DNA from: CAZPUS01 sp964589825
GTDB lineage: Bacteria > Fibrobacterota > Chitinivibrionia > Chitinivibrionales > WJKA01
NCBI GenBank assembly: GCA_964589825.1
Contig: CAZPUS010000024.1
Location: 1-49,457 of the forward strand
DNA length: 49,457 nucleotides
Direction: 5' to 3'
Shown one piece after another: positions 25,298-34,111 of this stretch. The notes beneath the pieces are model-generated. The model saw only the letters and a list, made by a program, of their open reading frames with translations, made no database searches and was not told the origin of the DNA. Made by a program: the position numbers and the translations under genes. Every line of letters starts with the position of its first letter. Position 1 is the stretch's first letter.

Positions 25298-25651
25298 GTG
25301 CCGCACTTTGCCTATACCGGACTCACGTGTGCAGGAGCCAAGACCTCTGGTGAGCTGCATGCCGAAGGCAGAAAACAGGCCTGCGAATCGCTTCGCCATC
25401 AGGGAATTCGTGTTGTCATTTTGAATACAAAAGCGCAATGGGTTTCGTCGCTTACGCAGAAACCGGTGCGGCTCAAGGATCTCGCCCGGTTTACGCGTGA
25501 TTTTGCCACGATGGTGCGTGCGGGGATACCGCTGGTGCCGTCCCTGAGGCGCAGGGTAAATGCTAAAAGGGAGACTGGTGTGTCTGCACCAGGCGCCAGA
25601 AAGAAAAAAGCGATTCGGATTTTCGACAGCAAATCGCAACTGCGTCCCTAA
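25298..25651 (+). pseudogene. Truncated GspF/PilC N-terminal fragment
   Basis: A 117-residue frame starting GTG (VPHFAYTGL) with GGGAGA about ten bases upstream. Its first 80 residues match the N-terminus of type II secretion/type IV pilus inner-membrane protein GspF/PilC: FAYTGLTCAGAKTSGELHAE, then LRHQGIRVVIL, and RLKDLARFTRDFATMVRAGI with VPSL. The family then runs to about 400 residues with two T2SSF domains and three TM helices; here it stops after about 80 and goes into a basic tail (ARKKKAIRIFDSKSQLRP) unlike the family. No gspE, pilT or pilin gene is nearby. I take it as a broken copy. It overlaps the end of the convergent barrel gene by 4 bases. Confidence 0.6.
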
Positions 25652-26103
25652 AACCAGTACCGTATTCCCAGCGCGGCCTGTGCGTCCAAATTGGTTTCGG
25701 GAATAATATCGAGTACTGCCGCGATTTCGAGGAAGATATCGACCGGGGCCGGCGTGAAAATATAGCTTGTCCCGAACGGCACTCTGGCGCCGACTCTAAG
25801 ATGATTTTCGCCAAGCCCGAGCCGTCCGCCGATACCGAAATAAAGAGGCATGGTGCCCTGGGATACCGGAATGATCGAAAAATTGTGCATCAGGTAGTCG
25901 GCATGCAGATAAATCATGTCATAGCCGAGAAACGACCAGGCAAGTGCCCCGTCGACCGCGTCCCTGCCGCTCACCCATTTTTTAAGTGAAAGTCCGGTGG
26001 GTTCACCCACGATGATACCGACGCCAAAATTCTTTGCCTGAACGGGTGCGGCTGCACATACCAGTATTACGGAAATGAATATGGCGGATACTATTTTCTT
26101 CAT
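25648..26103 (-). CDS. Small outer-membrane beta-barrel protein (DUF3996-like)
   Basis: A 151-residue exported protein with a clear signal peptide (MKKIVSAIFISVILVCAAAPVQA, cleavage after about 23). The mature part is a run of amphipathic strands (FGVGIIVGEPTGLSLKKW, YDMIYLHADYLM, MPLYFGIGGRLGL, LRVGARVPFGTSYIF) and ends in YWF, the C-terminal aromatic signature of outer-membrane barrels. The length fits a small 8-strand barrel. The pattern resembles the BAPKO_0422/DUF3996 group of spirochaetes and others. Function unknown. Confidence 0.8.
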   Translation of the reverse strand: MKKIVSAIFISVILVCAAAPVQAKNFGVGIIVGEPTGLSLKKWVSGRDAVDGALAWSFLGYDMIYLHADYLMHNFSIIPVSQGTMPLYFGIGGRLGLGENHLRVGARVPFGTSYIFTPAPVDIFLEIAAVLDIIPETNLDAQAALGIRYWF

Positions 26104-26326
26104 ATGTCAGACTCCTTTTCAATTGTTATTTTTTTACCACTGCTTGTATTGCAGTGCCGGGCGATGGATGCGATTGTGTATATCTGAATGTGCTCAGATT
26201 ACGATAAAAGACGACAACCTGAATACCTGGCCTGACTATTTGGCCTGAATAGCGATTGTTGATACCGCATCTGCGGCACAGTATCCGATTCATTGCATGT
26301 ATGAAAAAAATAGATCATTGCGAGTT

Positions 26327-27121
26327 ATGAAAAAAAAAGTTGCGAGTCTTTTCAGCATTTCTCATCCGCGTATGCGAAACTGTCCGGGAATGTGTCTTTG
26401 TCTGACGCTGCTTGTGCTTTCATGCGTCCCCACCAGGCAGCAACAGGAGACGCTTTCCATGAGAAAAGCGGCGGGAGTGGGGGATACGGTTTCGCTTTTT
26501 GCGCAAATTCCTATTGTTTTTTCTCTGCCGTTGAAGGATTCGCTCGTTTCATTAGACATTGAACCCGATGTGGGACAAGGATACCGGCTCCGGCTCAATG
26601 AAGGCAGGGATACGCTGCGCCTGAGTCTTGCCCCTTCGCTCGCTAGCGGGTTTCATGGCTGTACACGGTATACGGTCCGTCCAGACACGATTCTTACCGC
26701 TATCGACGGACCCATGCTCTATCCGGAGGATGATTCGATCGTTTTTTTTACCTGGCCTGAAGAGTCTGGTCAGAACAATTCACGCAGGAGCGCCGATACC
26801 CTCGCCGCCCTCTGCTGCGGGATGCTGCTTACGAGCAATGACACCGATTATTACGTGACCCCGGCAGCCGATACCACGGTTGCGGGCGTGTTTCTGCAGG
26901 CGCAGGGAAGCGGCTGTGCCGCGCGTGCAGAGGGGGGCGGGGCACGCATTATGCGGCTTAGCAGCAGCAGCCGCGTACGCGATACCGTCTTCTGCGACTC
27001 GGCAACAACATTGCCGCTGCATATCGCGGTTTATCCGTCACCGCCCTCTGCAGGTCAAAAGTATATCATCGGGGTGGTGCCGGCGGATTCCTTTGATATT
27101 CGCAATCGGGTATGTCGCTGA
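26327..27121 (+). CDS. Putative lipoprotein of unknown function
   Basis: A 264-residue exported protein. The start at 26327 (MKKKVASLFSIS) gives a normal signal ending in the lipobox LVLSC; an in-frame ATG 30 bases upstream adds a charged leader. Neither has a strong ribosome site. The mature part is Ser/Thr/Asp-rich with repeated short strands (DTVSLFAQIPIVFSLPLKDS, GYRLRLNEGRDTLRLSLAP) and several late cysteines. I recognise no family. It ends 24 bases before der and may be co-transcribed with it. Confidence 0.65.
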   Translation: MKKKVASLFSISHPRMRNCPGMCLCLTLLVLSCVPTRQQQETLSMRKAAGVGDTVSLFAQIPIVFSLPLKDSLVSLDIEPDVGQGYRLRLNEGRDTLRLSLAPSLASGFHGCTRYTVRPDTILTAIDGPMLYPEDDSIVFFTWPEESGQNNSRRSADTLAALCCGMLLTSNDTDYYVTPAADTTVAGVFLQAQGSGCAARAEGGGARIMRLSSSSRVRDTVFCDSATTLPLHIAVYPSPPSAGQKYIIGVVPADSFDIRNRVCR

Positions 27122-27145
27122 CAGAATAATCAGAATTATAAAAAA

Positions 27146-28537
27146 ATGAAGAAATTACCGATAGTCGCCATAGTAGGCAGAACCAACGTAGGCAAATCCA
27201 CCCTGTTCAACAGGATCACCGGTGAACGTACGGCGGTCGTGGGCCGGGACGCCGGTATTACACGTGATCGCAAATATTGTGACACGGAGTGGGCGGGCTG
27301 TCGATTCTCTCTAGTGGATACGGGCGGGTTTCTTCCAAAAGGTGAAGACGAGCTTTTTGCGGAAGTAAGAAAGCAGATATTTGTGGTACTGGAGCAGGCG
27401 GATGCAGTGCTGTTCGTGGTAGATGCGCAGACAGCGATCACAGATATCGATGCCTCGATTGCGCGGATGCTGCTCAAAATGCTGCCGGAGCGCGTGATTC
27501 TCGTGGTTAACAAGATCGACTCCCGGGAGGCGGCGTATGAAGCGGCAACATTTTACTCGCTCGGCATAGGTGATCCGCGACCGGTTTCCGCCCTTCACGG
27601 CAGCGGAATCGGGGATATACTCGATGAAGCGATGGCTATAGTGGCACGCTGCGGCTCCAAAAATGCATCCAGGATAAAAACCGGCGGTGAGGCGGTTAAC
27701 ACCGCGATTGTGGGCAGACCGAATGCGGGTAAATCCTCGTTTGTCAACACATTGCTTCAGGAGAAGCGCTGCATCGTAGACAGCGTTCCGGGAACAACCC
27801 GCGATGCAATCGACACAAGGATGCGCTACAACAACCGCGAGATCGTGCTTATCGACACCGCAGGCCTTCGCAGGAGAACAAGGATACAGGCGCATGTGGA
27901 GTATTATTCGTATCTGCGCACCATATCAGCAATCGAGAGAAGTACCGTATGCGTAATGATGATCGATTCATTCCAGGGCCTTGTCAATCAGGACCTTGTC
28001 ATATGCAATAAAATGTGGGAGATGAAAAAGGGGATGGTATTGTGCTGGAACAAATGGGACGCAGTGCAGAAAGAGAGCACTACATTCGACGCACTGGTTA
28101 AAATGGCGCGGGAACGCTATCCCCTGCTGCGGTATGTACCGATGATTTCGATATCGGCGCTCAACGCGACCCGTGTACCGCGGGTGATGGAGAAGGTGAT
28201 TGAGGTATACGGCAATATGCGAAGGAGTGTATCTTCGGGGCAGCTTGACGGGCTGGTTGAGGAGTGGGTGCGCACACAGCCGCATCCCACGGTAGAGAAT
28301 AAAAAAGTACGGATTATGGGAGCACGGCAAAAAAAAGATGCCTCGCATCCGGTATTTCATTTTTACACGAATTATCCCTCGCTGGTAACTACCTCGTATA
28401 CACGGTATCTTACACGACGTCTTTATGACAGTTTCGATTTTACGGGATGTCCGGTGACGGTAGTATATAAAAAAATTGCACCATCACGGTCCGCTGCGCT
28501 GCACGATGTACGGGAGGGCACGTATCCGGATCAATAA
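27146..28537 (+). CDS. der: Ribosome-assembly GTPase Der (EngA)
   Basis: A 463-residue tandem GTPase needed for 50S assembly. First G domain: GRTNVGKST (about 10-18), DTGG, NKID; second: GRPNAGKSS (about 190-198), DTAG and NKWD. A C-terminal KH-like domain follows (about 360-450). Length and order are typical. It is followed by gpsA after 35 bases on the same strand. Confidence 0.97.
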   Translation: MKKLPIVAIVGRTNVGKSTLFNRITGERTAVVGRDAGITRDRKYCDTEWAGCRFSLVDTGGFLPKGEDELFAEVRKQIFVVLEQADAVLFVVDAQTAITDIDASIARMLLKMLPERVILVVNKIDSREAAYEAATFYSLGIGDPRPVSALHGSGIGDILDEAMAIVARCGSKNASRIKTGGEAVNTAIVGRPNAGKSSFVNTLLQEKRCIVDSVPGTTRDAIDTRMRYNNREIVLIDTAGLRRRTRIQAHVEYYSYLRTISAIERSTVCVMMIDSFQGLVNQDLVICNKMWEMKKGMVLCWNKWDAVQKESTTFDALVKMARERYPLLRYVPMISISALNATRVPRVMEKVIEVYGNMRRSVSSGQLDGLVEEWVRTQPHPTVENKKVRIMGARQKKDASHPVFHFYTNYPSLVTTSYTRYLTRRLYDSFDFTGCPVTVVYKKIAPSRSAALHDVREGTYPDQ

Positions 28538-28572
28538 GTTCAGCACAATCAAAAGTAAAGGAGTCGACGATA

Positions 28573-29598
28573 ATGCAGGTAAGTGTTTTGGGAGCGGGAA
28601 GCTGGGGTATAACCCTTGCGGTACTGCTTCATGGTAACGGGCACACGGTCAGGCTCTGGGAATTTAATGAAAAAGATGCACGAATGCTTGACACAAAACG
28701 GGTTCACGATATCAAACTGCCCGGTGTGCGTATTCCTGACGATATCATGGTGACTAACGATCTGAGTGCCGTCCTTTCCGGGTCGCCGTATGTGGTATGT
28801 GCCGTTCCCGCACAGTACATGCGCAATGCGATGAAATCCGCCGCAAAGCTGCTGCGTGCGCCCGATGCGGAATCGATTCCCGGCTGGATTATCGTCTCAA
28901 AGGGAATAGAGCATGAAACCGGTACCACGCTGACCGGAGTGCTGCAGCAGGAACTGCCTGGAGACCTGGAGCATACCCTTGCCGTGCTTTCCGGTCCGTC
29001 GCATGCGGAAGAGGTATCGCGCAACATGCCCACCACCGTGGTGGTGGCATCGTGGAGCCCCGGGTTGTCGGAGTCCATACAGAATGCGTTTTCAAACGAT
29101 ACGTTTCGTGTATATACCAACAACGATGTCGTCGGCGTGCAGGTTGCGGCGAGTATAAAGAACGTGATCGCGATCGCCACGGGGATATGCGACGGGCTGG
29201 GATTCGGGGATAATACCCGCGGGGCGCTTCTGACACGGGGTATGCTGGAGATGGTGCGGCTTGGAAAGCGAATGGGTGCAAAGGAGACAACGTTTACCGG
29301 ACTTGCCGGTATGGGTGATCTGGTGACCACCTGTGTGAGTCCGCACAGCCGCAACCGTAAAATCGGGGAGCTTATCGGCTCGGGGCTCTCTCTTTCCGAG
29401 GCGTCCGAAAAGATGGTAATGGTTGCCGAGGGGGTCGAAACCGCCAGAGCGGTCCACTATCTTGCACGTAAGTACGAAATCGATATGCCCATTACGAGTG
29501 AAGTCTATGCCACGCTTTTTGAAGATAAACCCGCGCAACAGGCGGTACGGGACCTCATGTCGCGTAAGGTCAAGCCGGAGCGCTGGGGGGTCGATTGA
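28573..29598 (+). CDS. gpsA: Glycerol-3-phosphate dehydrogenase [NAD(P)+]
   Basis: A 341-residue cytoplasmic enzyme making sn-glycerol-3-phosphate from dihydroxyacetone phosphate for phospholipid synthesis. Visible: VLGAGSWGITLAVLL (cofactor loop, about 4-18), VSKGIEHETG, LSGPSHAEEV, the catalytic lysine in AASIKNVIAIATGICDGLGFGDNTR, and GLAGMGDLVTTC. The frequent der-gpsA pairing is kept. The MITE-like copy at 29674 lies 75 bases downstream. Confidence 0.97.
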   Translation: MQVSVLGAGSWGITLAVLLHGNGHTVRLWEFNEKDARMLDTKRVHDIKLPGVRIPDDIMVTNDLSAVLSGSPYVVCAVPAQYMRNAMKSAAKLLRAPDAESIPGWIIVSKGIEHETGTTLTGVLQQELPGDLEHTLAVLSGPSHAEEVSRNMPTTVVVASWSPGLSESIQNAFSNDTFRVYTNNDVVGVQVAASIKNVIAIATGICDGLGFGDNTRGALLTRGMLEMVRLGKRMGAKETTFTGLAGMGDLVTTCVSPHSRNRKIGELIGSGLSLSEASEKMVMVAEGVETARAVHYLARKYEIDMPITSEVYATLFEDKPAQQAVRDLMSRKVKPERWGVD

Positions 29599-29673
29599 GC
29601 CGGGCTTTGAAGAATGAAGTACATAAGGTTGCATTTTAATTGCGCATACTGTATACTTTAGCAATAGACTTTA

Positions 29674-29834
29674 ACCTGAATTGAGCGGTTTTGTTCGAGA
29701 AAGCTGCTGCAATCCGCCTCCTCTTATTTTTTCGAAAATTATGAGACAACCAACAAGGCTGCCCCATATTTTTCAAGAACACATAACAGCATGCCTCACC
29801 GCAGCTCTCATCAAAACAACCGTTCAATTCAGGT
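29674..29834 (+). repeat. MITE-like element, long copy (161 bp)
   Basis: Terminal inverted repeats ACCTGAATTGAGCGGTT (left) and AACCGTTCAATTCAGGT region (right) enclose a 161-bp unit with no ORF of its own. TTA flanks it on each side, which fits a 3-bp target duplication. It aligns over its whole length with the copy at 42399 (same length). It sits between gpsA and the MerR-type gene and could carry a terminator or promoter for either. Confidence 0.85.
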
Positions 29835-29879
29835 TTAATCCGAACTCTTACCGAATCTCTCCACACGTTATCGATTGTT

Positions 29880-30287
29880 ATGGCTACAGGAAACAAGAAA
29901 AAGTATTATTCCATCAGCGAAGTGTGTAAAATCACCGGGCTCGAGCCTCACATTCTTCGTTACTGGGAGAGTGAATTCGGCCAGCTGCGGCCAAAGAAAA
30001 ACCGGGCCGGTAATCGCGCCTACCGAAGTAAGGATATCGAGCTGATCGGCACGATAAAAAACCTTCTGTACGAAGAAAAATTTACCATTCAGGGTGCACG
30101 CAAGCGACTCGCCTCATCCTCGGGTTCCAACAACGGTCACAATACACACAAAGAGAGCTCTGGGGGTACAGGTGTGGCTGCAGAGATGCCTGGCAGTCCT
30201 TCTGACCACGGGAAGAACGGAAACGCTGTTTCGCGAAAGGAACTCGTATCCCAATTACGAGAAGTGCTTCAGATGCTGCGAAGCTGA
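29880..30287 (+). CDS. MerR-family transcriptional regulator
   Basis: A 135-residue DNA-binding protein. The N-terminal winged HTH is clear: KKYYSISEVCKITGLEPHIL, RYWESEFGQLRPKKN, NRAYRSKDIELIGTIKNLLY. A Ser/Gly/Asn-rich linker (about 75-110) follows and a short helix (LVSQLREVLQMLRS) ends it. The group is the short MerR type found near ihfA or in single copies across Gram-negatives, with no effector-binding domain visible. The MITE-like copy ends 45 bases upstream, so its promoter region is next to the element. Confidence 0.9.
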   Translation: MATGNKKKYYSISEVCKITGLEPHILRYWESEFGQLRPKKNRAGNRAYRSKDIELIGTIKNLLYEEKFTIQGARKRLASSSGSNNGHNTHKESSGGTGVAAEMPGSPSDHGKNGNAVSRKELVSQLREVLQMLRS

Positions 30288-30311
30288 GGCATCACCCTGC
30301 CGAAATGAGGG

Positions 30312-30782
30312 CTAATCGATGATTTTAAGACATACACGGGCGGTACCGCTGCTGAGCATGCCGATGCGGCTGGCTGCGGCACGGGAGAGATCGATAATAC
30401 GTCCTTTTGCATAGGGCCCGCGGTCGTTTATTGTCACTACAACCGATTTGTCGTTTGACAGGTTTGTCACCTTGACTCGTGTGCCGAATTCGAAACTTCG
30501 ATGTGCTGCGGTGAGGCGGTTCATGTTGTAGCGCTCCCCGGAAGCCGTCGTCCTTCCATGAAATTTTTTTCCGTAATACGAAGCAATGCCCGTCTGCCGG
30601 CATCCGGCGCGTGTAGCCCTCGATGGCGGGGATGAGTGCGATGCGCTCTTGCGTGAGGGCGTTTTTATCGCGGGCCGCTTTTTACCGCCATTTGCTGCAG
30701 TATAGCGGGGTGTGCTCGTACAGAACAGGAGTATACACGACAGCAGTGCGGCACAGCAGAGTGATGCGCGGGTGTAGTTCAT
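30312..30782 (-). CDS. RlpA-like double-psi beta-barrel protein
   Basis: A 156-residue exported protein. A hydrophobic signal (ALLSCILLFC) is followed by Cys21, but Phe at -1 makes the lipobox imperfect. The C-terminal double-psi barrel domain (about 62-156) has the RlpA pattern: TGIASYYGKKFHGRTTASGE, AAHRSFEFGTRVKVTNL, VVVTINDRGPYAKGRIIDLS. In other bacteria RlpA cleaves peptidoglycan lacking stem peptides at the septum. No SPOR domain is present. It starts in the ATGA overlap with the HDOD gene upstream. Confidence 0.9.
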   Translation of the reverse strand: MNYTRASLCCAALLSCILLFCTSTPRYTAANGGKKRPAIKTPSRKSASHSSPPSRATRAGCRQTGIASYYGKKFHGRTTASGERYNMNRLTAAHRSFEFGTRVKVTNLSNDKSVVVTINDRGPYAKGRIIDLSRAAASRIGMLSSGTARVCLKIID

Positions 30783-32599
30783 GAGGATTGACCGGTGGTT
30801 TCTGGTGAGCTGCGTTCGATATAATTCTCGATGGTATGAAGTATCAGATGTACGTTTACATGTTCGCGTTTCATGAACATAATATTGCTGTTTTCGAAAT
30901 TTTCCTGGAATTCCTTTCCGGGCAGTTTTTCGAGAAGGAAAATTCGCAGCGGGGCGTTGAGGTCTTCTGTGGAGTCTTCCTCATCGAGCATGATGTCGAG
31001 AGGGTAGCCCTTTTGCGACAAGGAGATCACCACCCGGCAGTCACCATGAAGGGAAGGATCGAATTTACTGGTTGTTTTCACCTCGTATCCGTGCCGTTTG
31101 AGTGTCGAAATAATGGGATGATAGAGCAGATTTTTTGGCATTATCGTAACGATCGTGGTCGCATTTTCTGCGGGTTCGAGTGAATGAGGAATTTGCGCGG
31201 TCGACAAATGAAGGTATTCACACAGTTGCGTCAGGCTTTTAAAAATCGAAAACAGGAACCTGTCTGAAGGACCGCGTGAAAGGTTGAGTTCCCTGAGAAT
31301 CTGAGGGGGAATTTCCTGCACAAAATCGTCGCAGCTGTGTCCTATGGAGAGCGCTTTGGTGACGATGTTGGCTGCAAGGACCGATTCCTGGATTATGCGC
31401 GCATACGGGGGGGTCGCCTTCTGTACGTTCTCCGCGTTATGATGGTTGAGTATGGCGAGTGCGATGGTATGGGGGATGTTCCAGCGGTAGGTGAGATAGT
31501 GGCCCAGGTCGCCGTGGGTGAAATTGACCAGGTTTTTTTCGGTTTCGTAAAACGGGGTAATCGAATTTGCCGATTCTTCTAGCTCGCGGGTAAAGAGTGA
31601 GTGAAAATAGTTGTCAACAGGGATTTTGCCCAGATCGTGCAGAAGTCCCGCGATAAACGCCATCTCGGGCCGCTTGTGATTGAGATCCCTGCACAGCTTT
31701 TCGGATATCAGCGCGCAGCAGAGCGAATGTAGCCAGAAATCCTGGCGCTTGAATCCATACGTGAGTTCCGTATCCGAGGTAAGATTGATAAGCGCAAGGC
31801 ACGAAAGAAGGTTGCGTGTTTCGCGAAACCCCAGTCGTACGACCGCATCGGTCACATCGCTCACCGATTTGTTCCTTCCCGCAAAATGGACCGTATTGGC
31901 GACTTTGAGTATTGCGGAAGATGCCCCGAGATCGGTCGAAATACATTTTCCCAGCTCTTTGCAGCAGCTTGAATCAGACTCGATAATATCCATTGCCTTG
32001 ATAACCGTAAAAGGAAATGCCCATTGTTTCTGCAGGGCATTCTCTACCTGGATGAGCTTCTCCTGGGTTGTTACGGCCGGGTCATACAGTTTTTCGAGTA
32101 TCTCTGTTTTCGATTCCTTTTTGGCCTTGAGTTCTTTCTCCTTGGTTTCGACATGCAGCAGCTTGCGGACTTTTTTCTGCAAATCCTCGAAGTTAAAGGG
32201 GAGTGAAATTGTCTCGACCGAATCGAGCAGTGTATCGAGCTCCTGTCCCGGCGCGATCACGTCCGCGTTTTTTTTCAGTTGCTGAAACAAATCGGGATGA
32301 ATAATAAGCAGAATTTGAATATGCGTGAGCCTGGCCGTTTTCTTTATTCGCGATATTATCGAAATATCTTTTGTGTTCTTGCGGGATATATCCGCAATAA
32401 TGAGCTCGGGCACGAACTGGTACGCTTTGATCGTGGTAATATAGACGGTTTCCGCCTGAGTGACCTGGTAGTTGGACTGCATAAGCCCTATGGTCAGAAT
32501 ATCACGAATCCGCTCGCGCTGCGAAAAAAGAAGAATGAGTGGCGCAGTGCTCTGTTCCGAATCGCGGCCGGGAGTATGTGGTGAATGATCGGGACTCAT
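30779..32599 (-). CDS. HDOD-domain protein with degenerate receiver
   Basis: A 606-residue cytoplasmic signalling protein. The start at 32599 follows a GTG option 24 bases upstream; neither has a good ribosome site. Residues about 18-130 have the fold pattern of a response-regulator receiver (LILLFSQRERIRDIL..., ELIIADISRKN, HIQILLIIHPD), keep the central Asp but lack the acidic pair and the Lys, so phosphorylation is doubtful. The HDOD domain follows (about 190-400), with VIKAMDIIESDSSC and FIAGLLHDLGKIPVD. The last 130 residues look like a second receiver-like unit (ATTIVTIMPKNLLYHPI). HDOD proteins act in regulation, but the target cannot be told here. Confidence 0.85.
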   Translation of the reverse strand: MSPDHSPHTPGRDSEQSTAPLILLFSQRERIRDILTIGLMQSNYQVTQAETVYITTIKAYQFVPELIIADISRKNTKDISIISRIKKTARLTHIQILLIIHPDLFQQLKKNADVIAPGQELDTLLDSVETISLPFNFEDLQKKVRKLLHVETKEKELKAKKESKTEILEKLYDPAVTTQEKLIQVENALQKQWAFPFTVIKAMDIIESDSSCCKELGKCISTDLGASSAILKVANTVHFAGRNKSVSDVTDAVVRLGFRETRNLLSCLALINLTSDTELTYGFKRQDFWLHSLCCALISEKLCRDLNHKRPEMAFIAGLLHDLGKIPVDNYFHSLFTRELEESANSITPFYETEKNLVNFTHGDLGHYLTYRWNIPHTIALAILNHHNAENVQKATPPYARIIQESVLAANIVTKALSIGHSCDDFVQEIPPQILRELNLSRGPSDRFLFSIFKSLTQLCEYLHLSTAQIPHSLEPAENATTIVTIMPKNLLYHPIISTLKRHGYEVKTTSKFDPSLHGDCRVVISLSQKGYPLDIMLDEEDSTEDLNAPLRIFLLEKLPGKEFQENFENSNIMFMKREHVNVHLILHTIENYIERSSPETTGQSS

Positions 32600-32784
32600 G
32601 AACGATTTTGGTTTGAAGCGCACCGGTCGGTGGTGCGGATGGCAGATCCTTTATCCGAATATACTATTATACCCTCTCATGCGCGTTTTTTCAACCGTGT
32701 TCCTTGTATCCTTGTGTGAGTTCTTCCGCAGAAACCGGCAGAGGGTGTGCACGTGCCTTCAATATGGAGGCGAATACGCGCACA

Positions 32785-33474
32785 TCACCCCTTTTTCGAT
32801 GAATCGGCAGGAGCGTGTGGCGAGTCGATTTTTTCATTCCGTGCAGCAGCGATCAGCCGCCTGACTGCGGTATAGTAAGTTCCGAGTGCAAGTACTGCAA
32901 ACAACCACAGTTGCACCCTCAGGGGTACCAGCAGAATGACGCCCATGATAATAATACGCTCCGGGCGCTGCAGAATTCCCGCGCTGCATTGTACTCCGGC
33001 CGCCTCACTGCGTGCCTTGACGTAGCTTACCATAAGCGCGCCGGTTATACCGAGCAGTACGAGAAGAATCCCGGTTTTTGCCTGTGCGGATGGTAATTCC
33101 GATAAAAAATAGCCGCAGAAACCGGTAAACCAGGCGATTTCGGTGATGCGGTCGATAGTGGAATCGAGGATACCGCCGAATCTGCTTTCTATATGCCGGT
33201 ATCGGGCCAGCACTCCGTCAAGGCCGTCCATAAGTGCGCCAATGATCATGCAACAGAGTGCAATATAGGGCCGCGTCTGCCAGATAAACCATCCCGAAAA
33301 AGAGAAAAAAAAGAGTCCCGCAATGGTGAAGACGTTCGGATGCAGACGCAAGGCTGCCGCCGCACGGGCGAAAGGAGTCAGTATCGTGTTGTAAAACGGA
33401 CGAAGGCGTTCGAGCATAGCGGTGCCGGTCTGCTGGGTTGTTTCAAAAGGAAAAGGCGTTTTTGCCTTGGCCAT
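32785..33474 (-). CDS. CDP-alcohol phosphatidyltransferase
   Basis: A 229-residue inner-membrane enzyme with about six TM helices. It has the complete family motif in MDGLDGVLARYRHIESRFGG and ILDSTID (D-x2-DG-x2-AR-x8-G-x3-D-x3-D, about 86-112), so it should be active. Substrates may be glycerol-3-phosphate, inositol-phosphate or another alcohol; sequence alone does not decide. A product in phospholipid or polar-lipid synthesis is expected. It is divergent from rpmB, 69 bases away. Confidence 0.92.
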   Translation of the reverse strand: MAKAKTPFPFETTQQTGTAMLERLRPFYNTILTPFARAAAALRLHPNVFTIAGLFFFSFSGWFIWQTRPYIALCCMIIGALMDGLDGVLARYRHIESRFGGILDSTIDRITEIAWFTGFCGYFLSELPSAQAKTGILLVLLGITGALMVSYVKARSEAAGVQCSAGILQRPERIIIMGVILLVPLRVQLWLFAVLALGTYYTAVRRLIAAARNEKIDSPHAPADSSKKG

Positions 33475-33543
33475 CTTGAATTATATCGATGGAAAAATAT
33501 ATTTTATCACTTTTGCGGATTTATATAACAAAGGATGCTATAG

Positions 33544-33732
33544 ATGGCTAAAGTGTGTGAAAAGTGTGGAAAGCATACAAAAGCGGGAAGAACGATCAGC
33601 CATTCTCACAAGGTGAATCGGCGCACGATATACCCCAACCTGCAGACCGTGCGTATCAACGATAATGGAACGCACCGCAAAATGAGTGTATGTACTCGCT
33701 GCTACAAAAAGATGATCGAGATACCGCAATAA
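33544..33732 (+). CDS. rpmB: Ribosomal protein bL28
   Basis: A 62-residue 50S protein. AAAGGA lies eight bases before the ATG. The pattern fits bL28: MAKVCEKCGKHTKAGRTISH, RRTIYPNLQTVRI, KMSVCTRCYKKMIEIPQ. It has two CxxC pairs (CEKC and CTRC), so it is the zinc-binding C+ form. It stands alone, not in an rpmG pair. Confidence 0.96.
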   Translation: MAKVCEKCGKHTKAGRTISHSHKVNRRTIYPNLQTVRINDNGTHRKMSVCTRCYKKMIEIPQ

Positions 33733-34111
33733 CATATGGAAAGTATAAAGCGGGTTCTATAAAATCGGGCTGAATTAAGACGGAGGGCCGCAGCACTGTT
33801 CAAAGCGTATATCCGAACCATGGCGGATAATTGTGAAGGGGGCCGTAATTATGCATCCGGGCACAACTGATGCACGCACATTACCATGTCGTCACTTCTG
33901 CAGGGTAACAGACACTACTAGCCGGCATCTAATGATAAAACAGATACATAACGCGTGATCATGACGTTGCATATCAGACAATTGCATGCAGGCGAATAGT
34001 ATGAGGCCGGCTGATGTAAGCGTCTCGAATAACAGCGTGCGTCAGGCATGCCGAAACTTTCTACGTATCTCCCCCCGTCCCCCCGAATAATGATGGGTAT
34101 ACAACCGGCTA
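33733..34111. other. 379-base spacer, nothing recognised
   Basis: Between rpmB and the sulfotransferase gene. I see no gene, tRNA arm, clear terminator or copy of the dispersed repeat. A short pyrimidine/purine run (TCTCCCCCCGTCCCCCC) lies near 34068. Together with the long spacer on the other side of the sulfotransferase gene it marks an isolated gene. Confidence 0.5.

Noticed and set aside
25648..25651. Overlap of convergent genes suggesting an antisense regulator
   Set aside because: The 4-base overlap only reflects the broken GspF frame running into the stop of the barrel gene.
34068..34084. Run of C residues as a possible G-quadruplex-like site on the minus strand
   Set aside because: Only two tracts of C six long, so four G-tracts are not available.
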